A stretch of 64,000 nucleotides of DNA from Hyphomicrobiales bacterium (GTDB taxonomy: Bacteria; Pseudomonadota; Alphaproteobacteria; Rhizobiales; Rhizobiaceae): contig UCJD01000012.1 in assembly GCA_900472605.1 (NCBI GenBank), forward strand, positions 62,001 through 126,000. Reading direction: 5' to 3'. Position numbers and translations under genes: made by a program. The first letter of the stretch is position 1, and the number at the start of each line of letters is the position of its first letter. The notes under the pieces were generated by a model. That model was not told the DNA's origin and did not search any database. It was given only the letters and a program-made list of their open reading frames with translations. Shown here one piece after another: positions 45,360 to 56,269 of the stretch.

Positions 45360-46814
45360 TCAGGCGTGGGCCGGCTGCCGTTTACGGCGAGCGACAAAGA
45401 GCGCGATGACGAGTGCGGCAAGGATCAGCGCCACGGCGACTGCCGGTACGATGAACGGCGCTACGGCGGCCAGCACTGGTTTCTCTCCCCCCTCGCGGAC
45501 GCGAAGGACGTCTGCTGCGGTGACGGTCACCTTGCCGTTGCCGAAATGACCAAGCACGTAGTTGCTGACATCGGCGACGTCTTTGTCGGAGAGGCGATCC
45601 GTAAAGGAGGCGTTCTCGCCGAAGGCCGGCATGAATGTCGGGACGCCGTCGATCGTGCGCGACAGGCCGAACAGGACCGTTGCGATCAGATTGTCCGGGT
45701 TGTTGCCGCCGGTCGCGGTGTTGTGGAACAGCGAAGGATAGTGGTCGTTGCCCTCGCCATCGACCTGATGGCAGGCGGCGCAGGAACCGCTGAAGATATG
45801 GAAGCCCTTCTCGGTCACGGCCTGGCCAGGCAGGCCGCGCAGATCGAGTTCGGCCGTCGAGGGCTTGCCGACATCGTAGCGTGGTGTCGCTTCGCCGGTG
45901 GTGATCGGCTTTGTATCCTTGAGATAGACGACGAGCGACTTGAGGTCCGCCTCGGTCAGATGCTGCATGCTGTGCTCGATGGCTTCGGCCATCGGGCCGG
46001 CTGCCTGGGCCTTGCCGGCGACATGGCCGGTGCGCAGATACTGCACCAGTTCCTCGTCGGACCAGCCGCCGATGCCGTCAACCTTGTCGGAGGTGATATT
46101 CGGCGCAAACCAGGAGCCGATGGAGGCGCCCGAAAGCGCCTTGTTTCCACTCTCCGCCATGAAGAGATTGCGCGGCGTGTGGCAGGTGCTGCAGTGCTCA
46201 AGAGCTTCGGCGAGATAGGCGCCACGGTTCCACTCGGCGGACTTGGATGCATCCGGCTGGAAGCGGTCCTTGTCGAGGAAGAGCAGGTTCCACGCCGACA
46301 TGGAGGCGCGAATGCTGAACGGGAATGGTAGTGCGGTCTTTTCCGGCGCGTGATCGATCGCCTTCACGTCCTGCATGAAATAGGCGTAGAGCGCCGAGAT
46401 GTCCTCGTCGGAGAGCTTGGCGTAGGCCGTGTAAGGCATCGCCGGATAGAGATGGCTACCATCCTTGGCAATGCCGTCGCGAACGGCGCGCGCGAAGTCT
46501 TCTTCACTGTAGTTTCCGATGCCATCGGTCTTGGATGGCGTGATGTTGGTCGAGAAGATTTTGCCGAGCGGCGATTCGATGGCGTAGCCGCCGGCGAAAG
46601 GTTGTCCGGAGTTCGGCGCGGTATGGCAAGCGGCGCAATCGGCCGCCGTTGCCAGGTAGCGTCCCTTGGCAATCAGATCGCTTTGCGCGTTGCTTTCATC
46701 TTGCGCCGAGGCTGCGCTGGTTATCGATACCAGCGCGGACAGACAGAGCGCGATCGATCGCAAGCGTTTCACGTAGGCGCGGCTGGTTCGAGAGGTAGCA
46801 GGCAGCAGGTGCAT
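45360..46814 (-). CDS. Triheme cytochrome c subunit of the dehydrogenase complex
   Basis: About 484 residues. A signal peptide ends near ITSAASAQD. Three CxxCH heme sites are visible: CAACH (early), CSTCH (middle) and CAACH (late). A C-terminal transmembrane helix (VAVALILAALVIALFVA) followed by RRKRQ anchors it in the inner membrane facing the periplasm. It passes electrons from the FAD subunit to ubiquinone. The exact start is uncertain; 46814 is chosen because it gives a short basic n-region. Its gene order, cytochrome first, is one of the known arrangements. Confidence 0.87.
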   Translation of the reverse strand: MHLLPATSRTSRAYVKRLRSIALCLSALVSITSAASAQDESNAQSDLIAKGRYLATAADCAACHTAPNSGQPFAGGYAIESPLGKIFSTNITPSKTDGIGNYSEEDFARAVRDGIAKDGSHLYPAMPYTAYAKLSDEDISALYAYFMQDVKAIDHAPEKTALPFPFSIRASMSAWNLLFLDKDRFQPDASKSAEWNRGAYLAEALEHCSTCHTPRNLFMAESGNKALSGASIGSWFAPNITSDKVDGIGGWSDEELVQYLRTGHVAGKAQAAGPMAEAIEHSMQHLTEADLKSLVVYLKDTKPITTGEATPRYDVGKPSTAELDLRGLPGQAVTEKGFHIFSGSCAACHQVDGEGNDHYPSLFHNTATGGNNPDNLIATVLFGLSRTIDGVPTFMPAFGENASFTDRLSDKDVADVSNYVLGHFGNGKVTVTAADVLRVREGGEKPVLAAVAPFIVPAVAVALILAALVIALFVARRKRQPAHA

Positions 46815-47105
46815 TATCGACGTGCTTTCATCAAGCATGAATAAACGACAACGGCTTTGCATCACCTCCCAAGAGCGTAGCCAATCCACGTCGCCGCGAG
46901 ATCAAATGCCACAAGCGGCGAAGAAAGCCAAAAAATCAGCAAAGCAAAATATTGAAATTGCTTTCCAAATTCACTCTAAATGAGGCTATGACTTTATGCG
47001 TCGATGTGTCACGTCGCGACTTGGCAATCGTCATAGTCGCGCTATGATGCGTTTGAAAATCAATTTGTCATACAAACAGTTTTCACCGAATATGAAAGCT
47101 CAGCA

Positions 47106-48011
47106 GTGAAATTCGATCTCATCGATTTGCGTATGTTCCTGGCTGCCTTTGATGGTGGCAGTCTGACGGCTGCCGCTCGGCAAAATAATGTCGTCGTGGC
47201 GGCAGTAAGCGCGCGCCTCAGGCGGCTTGAGGAGGCTTTCGATCTCGAACTCTTCGAGCGCACCGGACGGGGGATCAAGCCGACTTTGGCGGGCGAGATG
47301 CTGGCCGGCCATGCCCGCCAAATCCTGGACGATGCCCGCCGGATCGAGGCGGATCTCGACGCCTTCGCGGATGGCCGCAGCGGCCATGTCAGGTTGCTGT
47401 CGAACACCAACATGCTTGCCGAGCATCTGCCGCAGGCTCTGGGCGCCTTTCTTGCCGAAAGTCCGGATATCAGTGTCAGCGTCGAGGACAAACCGAGCCT
47501 TGAGGCCGTGAACCTGTTGAAGCAGGGGCAGGCGGATATCGCTATTGTCGCCTCTTCGGCGGATATGACGGGGCTTGAGCGCTTCCGTTTCGTTCCGGAT
47601 CGTCTCGTGTTGATCGCACCGCGCGACTTTGAGGTGCCGTCCGATACCATTACGTTCCCGCGCATCCTGGATTTCAAGTTGATTGGCCAGCAAGGCAATC
47701 CGGCCTTGATGCAGTTTCTCGGGCGTCACGCCAACGAGCTTGGACGCACGCCGCATTTTCGGATGCTGATCGCGGGATTTGAAGCAACGTGCCGCGTTGT
47801 AGAGCAGGGCGCCGGCGTATCGATCATTCCAGAGAGTGCCGCAAGACGCTATGCGCGCTTCATGGCTTTCAAGGTTACTTCGATAGCGGAGCCTTGGGCG
47901 GACCGCGAACTGTATGTCTGCGTCAGAAACGAGATGCAGCTTCCGGGCTATGCAAGGATGCTTTTGGCGCATCTGAAGCAATATGCGCAGGCGTTTGATG
48001 ATGGCGGCTGA
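47106..48011 (+). CDS. LysR-family regulator of the sugar dehydrogenase operon
   Basis: 301 residues: LysR winged helix (about 3-60: FLAAFDGGSLTAAARQNNVV) and a periplasmic-binding-like effector domain (about 88-290). A GTG start gives the standard N-terminus MKFDLIDLRMF. It is divergent from the cytochrome gene across 291 AT-rich bases, the usual arrangement for a LysR activator of the neighbouring operon. No clear T-N11-A box can be singled out. Confidence 0.83.
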   Translation: MKFDLIDLRMFLAAFDGGSLTAAARQNNVVVAAVSARLRRLEEAFDLELFERTGRGIKPTLAGEMLAGHARQILDDARRIEADLDAFADGRSGHVRLLSNTNMLAEHLPQALGAFLAESPDISVSVEDKPSLEAVNLLKQGQADIAIVASSADMTGLERFRFVPDRLVLIAPRDFEVPSDTITFPRILDFKLIGQQGNPALMQFLGRHANELGRTPHFRMLIAGFEATCRVVEQGAGVSIIPESAARRYARFMAFKVTSIAEPWADRELYVCVRNEMQLPGYARMLLAHLKQYAQAFDDGG

Positions 48012-48046
48012 CGGCCCCGGTCAGCTCGTCCGCTCGGATGTCGGTT

Positions 48047-48334
48047 TTAGTGCAGTGTCAGCGTCTCTGGCCGATGTGGGTCGCGGAACCGGAATTGCTC
48101 GATCAGCGTCATGGCTTGCTGTAGCAGGAACTCGGCGGCCTTGAGATCGGTATTTGCGAGGCCATGCACACTGCCGCGAATTGTCAGTGCCAGGTTACCC
48201 GAGCTGGCTGCGAAACTCGCGTTACCTTCTATCAGCGCCTCCTTGGCACTGGTCTCCAGCGCATCGGCAACCGCGGCCAGTATGTCCTGCCGTTCGCGGA
48301 CACTCATCTGCACAATCGTCTTGGATCCCTTCAT
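48047..48334 (-). CDS. Hypothetical protein, 95 residues
   Basis: GAGGG lies about ten bases before the ATG. The sequence starts MKGSKTIVQMSVRERQDILA, is mainly helical and soluble, and includes EGNASFAASSGNLALTIRG. No family recognised. Its gene is convergent with the LysR gene. Confidence 0.5.
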   Translation of the reverse strand: MKGSKTIVQMSVRERQDILAAVADALETSAKEALIEGNASFAASSGNLALTIRGSVHGLANTDLKAAEFLLQQAMTLIEQFRFRDPHRPETLTLH

Positions 48335-49687
<1,353 letters not shown>

Positions 49688-49716
49688 GATACGAGCCTAG
49701 AACTGGAAGATTGAAA

Positions 49717-49741
49717 CGGCGCGCCTCGGTGCGCCGCTTTT
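49717..49741 (+). terminator. Rho-independent terminator after the aldo/keto reductase
   Basis: CGGCGC/GCGCCG stem followed by CTTTTG, 30 bases after the stop. Confidence 0.7.
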
Positions 49742-49764
49742 GCGTCAGCGGCTTAAGCTGGCCG

Positions 49765-50679
49765 CTAGATCCGCTCGGCGAGAAAGTCGATCAGAGCGCG
49801 GATCCGGCTGGCGAGATGGGGGTGGCCGGGATAGACGGCGTGGATATGCTCGATATCCCCAGGATTGAACGCCTCCAGTACCGGCACAAGGCGACCTTCG
49901 TCGATATGATCCTGCACGTGAAAGGCGCCCACCCGGATCAGCCCGACGCCGGCAAGGCAAAGATTGCGAATGGTCGGCCCGTTGTTCACTTCGACATTGC
50001 CATGGACCGCCTTCGAGACGGTTTGCCCGGTTGCGGGGTCCCGAAACGGCCACTCTTCCCATGTCTGCCGGAAGTTGAACGTCATGCAGTTGTGCCGGTC
50101 GAGATCGGCGGGCTTCTCTGGATTTCCCATGCGTTCCAGATAGCTGGGCGCGGCCACGATCACGCGCCGGCTGTCCATCAGCTTGCGTGCCTTCAACGAT
50201 GTGTTCCTCAGATTGCCTGAACGGATCGCGACATCGGCGCGCTCTTCGACAATGTCGATAATCCCGTCGGTCAGCGAAAGGTCGAGCTGTACATTTGAGT
50301 GGCGGGCCAGGAACTCCGGCACAAGCGGCACGATATAGCGAACGCCGAAGGCGACCGAAGCGCTTACCCGCAGCCGTCCGCGCGGCGTAGCCTCGGCGCC
50401 GGTCGAAACGATCTGCTCGGCTTCCTTGATGTCTTCGAGAATGCGCTGGGCGCGCTCGAGATAAACCTCGCCCTCAGGCGTCAGCTGCAAGCTACGCGTG
50501 GTTCGAACAATCAGACGGGTCTTCAAGCGCTCCTCCAGCCGGCTCACCAACTTGCTGACCGCCGAAGGCGACATGCGCAGCAGCCGGCCCGCCGCCGAAA
50601 AGCTCTGCAGCCTCGCCGTATGCACGAAGACTTCCATCTCGCCGACGGTGTTGTCCAATGCTTGCTCCTGTGAATTCAA
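49765..50679 (-). CDS. LysR-family regulator
   Basis: 304 residues with an N-terminal HTH (FVHTARLQSFSAAGRLLRMS near 15-34) and the LysR effector domain; the C-terminus HLASRIRALIDFLAERI is typical of the CrgA/DmlR subgroup. It is divergent from the MFS transporter/aldo-keto reductase pair across 109 bases and likely controls it. The signal is probably a reactive aldehyde or quinone, but the sequence does not show this. Confidence 0.85.
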   Translation of the reverse strand: MNSQEQALDNTVGEMEVFVHTARLQSFSAAGRLLRMSPSAVSKLVSRLEERLKTRLIVRTTRSLQLTPEGEVYLERAQRILEDIKEAEQIVSTGAEATPRGRLRVSASVAFGVRYIVPLVPEFLARHSNVQLDLSLTDGIIDIVEERADVAIRSGNLRNTSLKARKLMDSRRVIVAAPSYLERMGNPEKPADLDRHNCMTFNFRQTWEEWPFRDPATGQTVSKAVHGNVEVNNGPTIRNLCLAGVGLIRVGAFHVQDHIDEGRLVPVLEAFNPGDIEHIHAVYPGHPHLASRIRALIDFLAERI

Positions 50680-50788
50680 TTCATAACTATTGAGGCAATG
50701 TAGCGGCTTATCGATATAATGTCAGTAATCCATATTCCAGCCATCCCAAATCGCCGCTTGTCCGGCATCGTCACTGGATGGATTCACA

Positions 50789-51982
50789 ATGCCCCTTGCC
50801 CTGTTTGCCCTAACGGTCGCGGCCTACGCGATCGGCACGACGGAGTTCGTCATCGTCGGCCTTTTGCCCACCGTTGCCAATGATCTCAACATCGATCTGC
50901 CGCTTGCCGGCCTGATCGTCAGCGTCTACGCGCTCGGCGCCACATTCGGTGCGCCGATCCTGACCGCACTGACCGGTCGGCTTGATCGCAAGCTGCTGCT
51001 TCTTGGCCTCATGGCTCTCTTTATCTTCGGGAATACGATGGCAGCACTCAGCCCGGGCTATGCGCCTTTGCTCGTCGCCCGCGTTCTCTCCGCCTTCGCC
51101 CATGGCGTGTTCTTCTCGGTGGGCTCGACGATCGCCGCCGATCTCGTCCCCGAAAACAAGCGCGCCTCGGCGATCGCCATGATGTTCATGGGGTTGACGG
51201 TCGCGATCGTGACCGGCGTTCCACTCGGCACGCTGATCGGCCAGACCTTCGGTTGGCGGGCGACGTTCGCGGCTGTCGCCGGCCTCGGTGTCATTGCCTT
51301 CGCGGGTCTCTGGATCCTGCTACCGTCTAATCTCAAGAAGGCACCGGCGGCGACGATCGGCGAACAGATCAAGGTTCTCGGCAGCGGCCGCCTGCTAATC
51401 GTCTTCGCCATGACCGCTCTGGGTTACGGCGGTACTTTCGTCACCTTCACCTTCCTGGCGTCTATCCTTGAGCAGGTAACCGGTTTCCATGCCTCGGCGG
51501 TCAGCCTGATCCTGGTGCTTTATGGCATCGCGATCGCCATCGGCAACATTGTCGGCGGACGCCTCGCCAACCGCGATCCGGTCAAGGCTCTTGCCTGGCT
51601 CTTCACCGCGCAGGCCGTCGTTCTCGCCATCTTCAGCTTCACCGCCGTGTCGCCGTGGCTGACGATCCCGACACTGGCGGCCCTCGGCTTCCTGTCCTTT
51701 GCCAATGTGCCTGGCCTGCAGATCTATGTCGTGCAGCTTGCCGGCGTGGTTCGCCCGGCCGCTGTCGATGTCGCCTCGGCGTTGAATATCGCCGCCTTCA
51801 ATCTCGGCATCGCGGCCGGCGCCTGGGTCGGCGGCATCGTGGTTGCCTCGTCGCTCGGCCTTGGGGCCACGCCATGGGTCGGCGCCATCTTCGTCGTCGG
51901 CGCGCTTGTTCTCACGCTCTGGAGCGGCGCGCTCGACCGCCGGACGCTTGCCACAACCAAAACCGCCGCTTCCGCGGCCTGA
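50789..51982 (+). CDS. MFS transporter, DHA1/AraJ-like
   Basis: 397 residues with twelve hydrophobic helices. The N-terminal signature ALTVAAYAIGTTEFVIVGLL and the helix 2-3 loop GRLDRKLLL are those of the AraJ/NepI/PbuE drug- or sugar-efflux group. It exports a small solute from the cytoplasm. It lies 22 bases before an aldo/keto reductase gene, suggesting export plus reduction of the same toxic compound. Confidence 0.85.
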   Translation: MPLALFALTVAAYAIGTTEFVIVGLLPTVANDLNIDLPLAGLIVSVYALGATFGAPILTALTGRLDRKLLLLGLMALFIFGNTMAALSPGYAPLLVARVLSAFAHGVFFSVGSTIAADLVPENKRASAIAMMFMGLTVAIVTGVPLGTLIGQTFGWRATFAAVAGLGVIAFAGLWILLPSNLKKAPAATIGEQIKVLGSGRLLIVFAMTALGYGGTFVTFTFLASILEQVTGFHASAVSLILVLYGIAIAIGNIVGGRLANRDPVKALAWLFTAQAVVLAIFSFTAVSPWLTIPTLAALGFLSFANVPGLQIYVVQLAGVVRPAAVDVASALNIAAFNLGIAAGAWVGGIVVASSLGLGATPWVGAIFVVGALVLTLWSGALDRRTLATTKTAASAA

Positions 51983-52004
51983 TATGATCGAAAGGAAACT
52001 CCCC

Positions 52005-52835
52005 ATGAAACTCGTCAACGCCAATGGCGCCTCCATCCCGCAGCTTGGATTCGGCACGTTCCGCATGGAAGCTGCCGATACCGAACGGATGGTCTCTCAC
52101 GTGCTCAAGACCGGCTACCGTCACGTCGATACTGCGCAGATCTATGGCAACGAGGCCGCTGTAGGGCAGGGGATCGCGTCGTCGGGTGTCGCCCGTGCCG
52201 ATATCTTTCTCACCACCAAGGTCTGGGTCGCGAACTACGAGCGAAGCACGTTCCCGGCTTCCGTCGATGAGAGCCTGGCGAAGCTGAAGACCGATTACGT
52301 CGATCTCCTGCTGCTGCACTGGCCGAACACAGCCGTCAGCGTGGAGGAGCAGATCGCCTCGTTGAACGATGTTGCCAAGGCAGGCAAGGCGCGCCACATC
52401 GGCGTCTCCAATTTCAACACGACGCTGATGAGGGATGCCGCGCGTCTGAGCGAACGGCCGCTCGTCAGCAATCAGGTCGAGTATCATCCCTATCTCGATC
52501 AGCGTCCGGTCATCGAGACCGCGCGGGAACTGGGCATGTCGCTCACCGCGTATTACGCGATGGCCGACGGCAAGGTGCTAAACGATCCCGTTCTGGGCGA
52601 AATTGCCGCCGCGCATGGCCGCTCGATCGCCCAAATCGTGCTTCGCTGGATCGTTGAGCAGGGCTTCGTCACGCTGTCTAAGACTGTCTCGGAGGTCCGC
52701 GCCGCCGAGAACGCCGCAATCTTCGACTTCGCTCTGAACGATGAAGACACGGCAAGGATTCACGCGCTTGCTCAAACAGGCGGCCGCGTCGTCAGCCCCG
52801 ACGGTTTGGCGCCTGAATGGGATCCTGCCGCCTAG
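52005..52835 (+). CDS. Aldo/keto reductase, DkgA/DkgB-like
   Basis: 276 residues. Tetrad: Asp/Tyr in HVDTAQIYGNEAAVG, Lys in FLTTKVWVANYE, His in LLLLHWPNT. NADPH site near SKTVSEVRAAEN. The normally SPL-containing loop reads TAYYAMADGKV, a minor variation. The start at 52005 follows AAAGGAAA; the in-frame extension into the MFS gene was rejected. Family enzymes reduce 2,5-diketogluconate, methylglyoxal and other aldehydes. Cotranscribed with the MFS gene. Confidence 0.85.
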   Translation: MKLVNANGASIPQLGFGTFRMEAADTERMVSHVLKTGYRHVDTAQIYGNEAAVGQGIASSGVARADIFLTTKVWVANYERSTFPASVDESLAKLKTDYVDLLLLHWPNTAVSVEEQIASLNDVAKAGKARHIGVSNFNTTLMRDAARLSERPLVSNQVEYHPYLDQRPVIETARELGMSLTAYYAMADGKVLNDPVLGEIAAAHGRSIAQIVLRWIVEQGFVTLSKTVSEVRAAENAAIFDFALNDEDTARIHALAQTGGRVVSPDGLAPEWDPAA

Positions 52836-52980
52836 TCCGGCCGAAGCGCCCGCCCGATCTCGCGATTGTGATGGCTTTGCGACAATGGGCGGGCAGCCAT
52901 GCTGAAAACGCTATTGCAGTGCAGCATGGGTGGGCCTAGGTGAACCCCTGTAAGACAAACCAGCATGAATGGAGACAAAT

Positions 52981-53076
52981 ATGTCTTGGCACGCCCCTAA
53001 GTTCATCGAAGTCAGCTGCGGTATGGAAATCAACCGTTACGCGCCTGCAGATGGCAACGAACCGATCCTTTTCTAA
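52981..53076 (+). CDS. pqqA: PQQ precursor peptide PqqA, 31 residues
   Basis: The peptide starts MSWHAPKFIEVSCGMEINRY; Glu16 and Tyr20 have the E-x3-Y spacing whose side chains PqqE cross-links and from which the cofactor is built. GGAGACAAAT precedes the ATG. It is followed 44 bases later by pqqB. Too short for standard gene finding but unmistakable in this context. No pqqF/G peptidase gene is adjacent. Confidence 0.95.
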   Translation: MSWHAPKFIEVSCGMEINRYAPADGNEPILF

Positions 53077-53120
53077 GGTCGGCTAAATCGAATTTGACTT
53101 GTAATGTTTGAGGTCCGCGC

Positions 53121-54044
53121 GTGACAGAGTCATCTGGCTTTCGCGGTCTGGTTCTTGGGGCCGCCGCGGGCGGCGGCCTTCCGCAATGGAATTGCGGTTG
53201 CCAGAATTGCCGCCTTGCGCGCGATCCGGCATCCGGTGTCAGGCCACAATCGCAATCATCGCTTGCTGTCAGCCTCGATGGCCACAGCTGGGCGGTTTTG
53301 AACGCTTCTCCCGATATTAGGCAGCAAATCCTCGACAACCGCGCGCTGCATCCCAAAGCGCTGCGCGACAGTCCGATCAAAAGCGTGCTGATCACCAATG
53401 GCGATATCGACCATCTGGCCGGCTTGCTGATCCTGCGTGAAAAGCAGCCGCTGGAGATCTTCGTCACAGCGGCGATTGCCGAGATCATCGACGACAATCC
53501 CGTCTTTCGTGCCCTCGATCCCGCCTTTGTAAAGCGCCACACGATAACGCTGGAGCAGCCGTTTTCGCTACTCCCAGGCGTCGAGGCCCGGCTGTTTTCG
53601 GTCCCTGGCAAGGTGCCGCTGTTCATGGAAAACGGCGAACCCGAGCTTCAGCTTGAAGGTGAGCAGACCGTTGGCGTCGAGCTGATCGCCGAGGGCAAGC
53701 GCGTCTATTACGTTCCGGGCTGCGCCCATATCAACGATCGCCTTATCGCGCGGATCGAAGGCGCCGATGCATTGTTCTTCGATGGCACCGTGTTCACCGA
53801 TGACGAGATGGTTACGCTTGGCGTCGGCCAGAAGACCGGGCAGCGCATGGGCCACATGGCGATCAGCGGCCCGGATGGCAGCTTCGCGGCGCTGTCGAAG
53901 CTCGAAATCGGCAAAAAAATCTACGTCCACATCAACAACACCAATCCGATCTGGCGGGCCGGGCCCGAGCGCGACATGCTCGAGGCGGGCGGCTTGCGGA
54001 TCGGCTATGACGGCATGGAGATAGACTTTGACGGAAACACCTGA
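53121..54044 (+). CDS. pqqB: PQQ biosynthesis protein PqqB
   Basis: 307 residues of the metallo-beta-lactamase fold. Key pieces: LGAAAGGGLPQWNCGCQNC (zinc-binding cysteines near 23-28), TNGDIDHLAGLLIL near 91-104 and GHMAISGPDGSFAAL near 252-266. PqqB hydroxylates the diamino/tyrosine-derived intermediate. GTG start at 53121. The gene overlaps pqqC by 17 bases. Confidence 0.93.
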   Translation: MTESSGFRGLVLGAAAGGGLPQWNCGCQNCRLARDPASGVRPQSQSSLAVSLDGHSWAVLNASPDIRQQILDNRALHPKALRDSPIKSVLITNGDIDHLAGLLILREKQPLEIFVTAAIAEIIDDNPVFRALDPAFVKRHTITLEQPFSLLPGVEARLFSVPGKVPLFMENGEPELQLEGEQTVGVELIAEGKRVYYVPGCAHINDRLIARIEGADALFFDGTVFTDDEMVTLGVGQKTGQRMGHMAISGPDGSFAALSKLEIGKKIYVHINNTNPIWRAGPERDMLEAGGLRIGYDGMEIDFDGNT

Positions 54045-54792
54045 CCGCCAGGCATTCGAAGCGCGCCTGATGGCGATCGGCGCGGATCGCTACCACGACA
54101 AGCACCCATTCCACAAAATGCTGCACGGCGGACAATGCACCAATACGCAGGTGCGCGCCTGGGTGATCAACCGCTACTGCTACCAGAGCCACATCCCGAT
54201 GAAGGATGCCGCCTTCATGTCGCGTCTCACGGATGCCGACATGCGGCGCGCCTGGCGCTCCCGCATCGAGGATCACGATGGCGGGCTGACGGAGGGTGGC
54301 GGCATTCGGCGTTGGTTGAAGCTGGCCGAAGCCGTCGGCCTCGATCCAGATTACGTCGCTTCCGGTCGTGGTATCCTCCCCGCGACGCGCTTTGCTGTTG
54401 AAGCCTATGTTCATTTCGTGCGCGAAAAGCCTCTGATTGAGGCCGTTGCCTCTTCGCTGACAGAGCTTTTTGCGCCGAAAATCCATGCTGATCGTATCGC
54501 CGGGCTGCTGCAGCATTATGCCTTTGCCGATGATCAGGCTCTCTCCTATTTTCGCCAGCGTCTGAACGAGGCGCCCGTCGATGTGGCCTTCGGCCTCGCT
54601 TATGTGCTCGATCACGCGAACACGCTGGAGAAACAGGATGCGGCAGCTGCTGCATTGACGTTCAAGACCGAAGTGTTGTGGGCGCAGCTTGATGCGTTGC
54701 ATTTCGCCTATGTTACGCCGGGCCTTATCCCGCCGGGCGGCTGGGACGGTCGCGAGGGCGTGATAGGCGAACTCGAGGAGAGCGCGCGATGA
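54028..54792 (+). CDS. pqqC: Pyrroloquinoline-quinone synthase PqqC
   Basis: 254 residues, all-helical, with RYHDKHPFHKMLHGGQ near 22-37, YCYQSHIPMKDAAFMSR near 49-65 and EAYVHFVREK near 128. This cofactorless oxidase catalyses the final ring closure and eight-electron oxidation to PQQ. Its start is a TTG overlapping the end of pqqB (54028); the family N-terminus supports it. The stop overlaps the pqqD ATG. Confidence 0.93.
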   Translation: MTETPDRQAFEARLMAIGADRYHDKHPFHKMLHGGQCTNTQVRAWVINRYCYQSHIPMKDAAFMSRLTDADMRRAWRSRIEDHDGGLTEGGGIRRWLKLAEAVGLDPDYVASGRGILPATRFAVEAYVHFVREKPLIEAVASSLTELFAPKIHADRIAGLLQHYAFADDQALSYFRQRLNEAPVDVAFGLAYVLDHANTLEKQDAAAAALTFKTEVLWAQLDALHFAYVTPGLIPPGGWDGREGVIGELEESAR

Positions 54793-55082
54793 GCGGAGAC
54801 ACGGTCGCGATAACCGGCGGAATGGTCGTCAAGCTGGCGCGTGGCGTTCGATTGCGCCACGATCCCGTGCGCGGGCAGACCGTTCTGTTGGCGCCCGAAC
54901 TGGCGATGGCGGTGGATGAGATCGCCGTGAAGATCGTTGAAGCGCTCGATGGTAAGCGAAATCTCGATATGATTGCCGACGACTTCGCCGCGGAATTCCA
55001 GGCACCGCGCGAGCAGATCGCGACCGATGTTCTGGCTTTCATTCGCGAGCTCGCCAATCGTCGCATGCTGCAGGTGTTGTGA
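54789..55082 (+). CDS. pqqD: PqqA-binding chaperone PqqD
   Basis: 97 residues with the RiPP recognition element fold: VKLARGVRLRHDPVRGQTVL near 13-32 and ILKIVEALDG-like helix near 45. PqqD presents PqqA to the radical-SAM enzyme PqqE. It overlaps both pqqC (ATGA) and pqqE, so stoichiometric coupling is strong. In some bacteria pqqD is fused to pqqC or pqqE; here it is separate. Confidence 0.93.
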   Translation: MSGDTVAITGGMVVKLARGVRLRHDPVRGQTVLLAPELAMAVDEIAVKIVEALDGKRNLDMIADDFAAEFQAPREQIATDVLAFIRELANRRMLQVL

Positions 55083-56209
55083 TGGGCGTCGAGGCAAGGG
55101 TCGTCAAGCAAGCGGTTGCTCCGCTAGCTTCAGTAGCGCCGCCGCCGATGGCACTGCTCGCAGAGCTAACGCATCGCTGTCCGCTTGCCTGCCCCTATTG
55201 CTCCAATCCGCTGGAGCTCACGGGCATCAAGGAAGAACTGTTGACCGAAGAGTGGATCCGGGTCTTCCAGCAGGCTGCCGAAATGGGCGTCCTGCATCTG
55301 CATCTCTCTGGCGGGGAGCCGGCCTCGCGGCGCGATCTGGTCGAGCTGACGGCAGCGGGTGCAGCCGCCGGTCTCTATACCAATCTCATCACATCGGGTG
55401 TCGGCCTCACCGAGAAGCGCCTGCTCGAGCTCGCCGATGCTGGTCTCGACCACGTGCAACTCTCGCTGCAGGGAACGAACCCCGCGAGCGCCGATCGCGT
55501 CGGCGGCTACAAGGGCGGATACGATCGAAAGATGGCCGTCGCTGCCTGGGTCAAGGCAAGCGGCATACCGCTCACGGTCAATGCCGTCTGCCACAAGCAG
55601 AACATGGATCAGTTGGACGATATGCTGGATCTCGCGGTGAGGCTCGGCGCCCGGCGTATCGAGATCGCCACCGTGCAGTTTCACGGTTGGGCCGAAAGAA
55701 ATCGCGCCGCATTGATGCCGACGCGCGAACAGGTCGAGCGAGCGAACAAGACCGTCATCGAGGCCCGCAAGCGGCTGGAAGGCATTCTCGTCATCGACTA
55801 CGTGCCGGCCGACCACCACTCGTCTTATCCCAAGGCATGCATGGGTGGTTGGGGCCGTATCGGCCTGAACGTTACGCCTTCGGGCAGGGTCCTCCCCTGC
55901 CACGCGGCGGAGACGATCCCGTCGCTGACATTCGACAATATTCGCGAGAAATCGCTGTCCGATATCTGGTACCACGGCTCCGCCTTCAACGCCTATCGCG
56001 GCGAAGACTGGATGCCGGAGCTTTGCCGAAGCTGCGAGCGCAAGTCGATCGATTTCGGCGGCTGCCGCTGCCAGGCAATGGCGCTTGCCGGTGATGCCAG
56101 CGCCACCGACCCCGTCTGCATTCGCTCGCCGCTGCGCGACGCGCTGACATTGCAGGCCGACAAGGATGCTGCAGCCACGCCTGGCGAGTTCGTCTATCGC
56201 GGTCGATAA
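55079..56209 (+). CDS. pqqE: PqqA peptide cyclase PqqE (radical SAM/SPASM)
   Basis: 376 residues. Radical-SAM cysteines 33, 37 and 40 in HRCPLACPYC; SAM-binding LSGGEPASRRDL near 79-90; and a C-terminal SPASM domain with several cysteines (GRVLPCHAAE, MPELCRSCERKS and GGCRCQ). PqqE makes the C-C bond between Glu and Tyr of PqqA. It is the last of the five pqq genes and ends with no T-tract terminator, only a hairpin 26 bases downstream. Confidence 0.94.
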   Translation: MMGVEARVVKQAVAPLASVAPPPMALLAELTHRCPLACPYCSNPLELTGIKEELLTEEWIRVFQQAAEMGVLHLHLSGGEPASRRDLVELTAAGAAAGLYTNLITSGVGLTEKRLLELADAGLDHVQLSLQGTNPASADRVGGYKGGYDRKMAVAAWVKASGIPLTVNAVCHKQNMDQLDDMLDLAVRLGARRIEIATVQFHGWAERNRAALMPTREQVERANKTVIEARKRLEGILVIDYVPADHHSSYPKACMGGWGRIGLNVTPSGRVLPCHAAETIPSLTFDNIREKSLSDIWYHGSAFNAYRGEDWMPELCRSCERKSIDFGGCRCQAMALAGDASATDPVCIRSPLRDALTLQADKDAAATPGEFVYRGR

Positions 56210-56234
56210 AGAGCGACCCTCAAGCGTCGAGAAG

Positions 56235-56269
56235 GCAATCGCCGTTGTAAACACAGCCGCGGCGATTGC
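56235..56269 (+). repeat. Inverted repeat downstream of pqqE
   Basis: GCAATCGCCG/CGGCGATTGC, 10 perfect base pairs with a 15-base loop and no T-tract. It may protect the pqq mRNA 3' end or act as a weak terminator. Confidence 0.5.
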
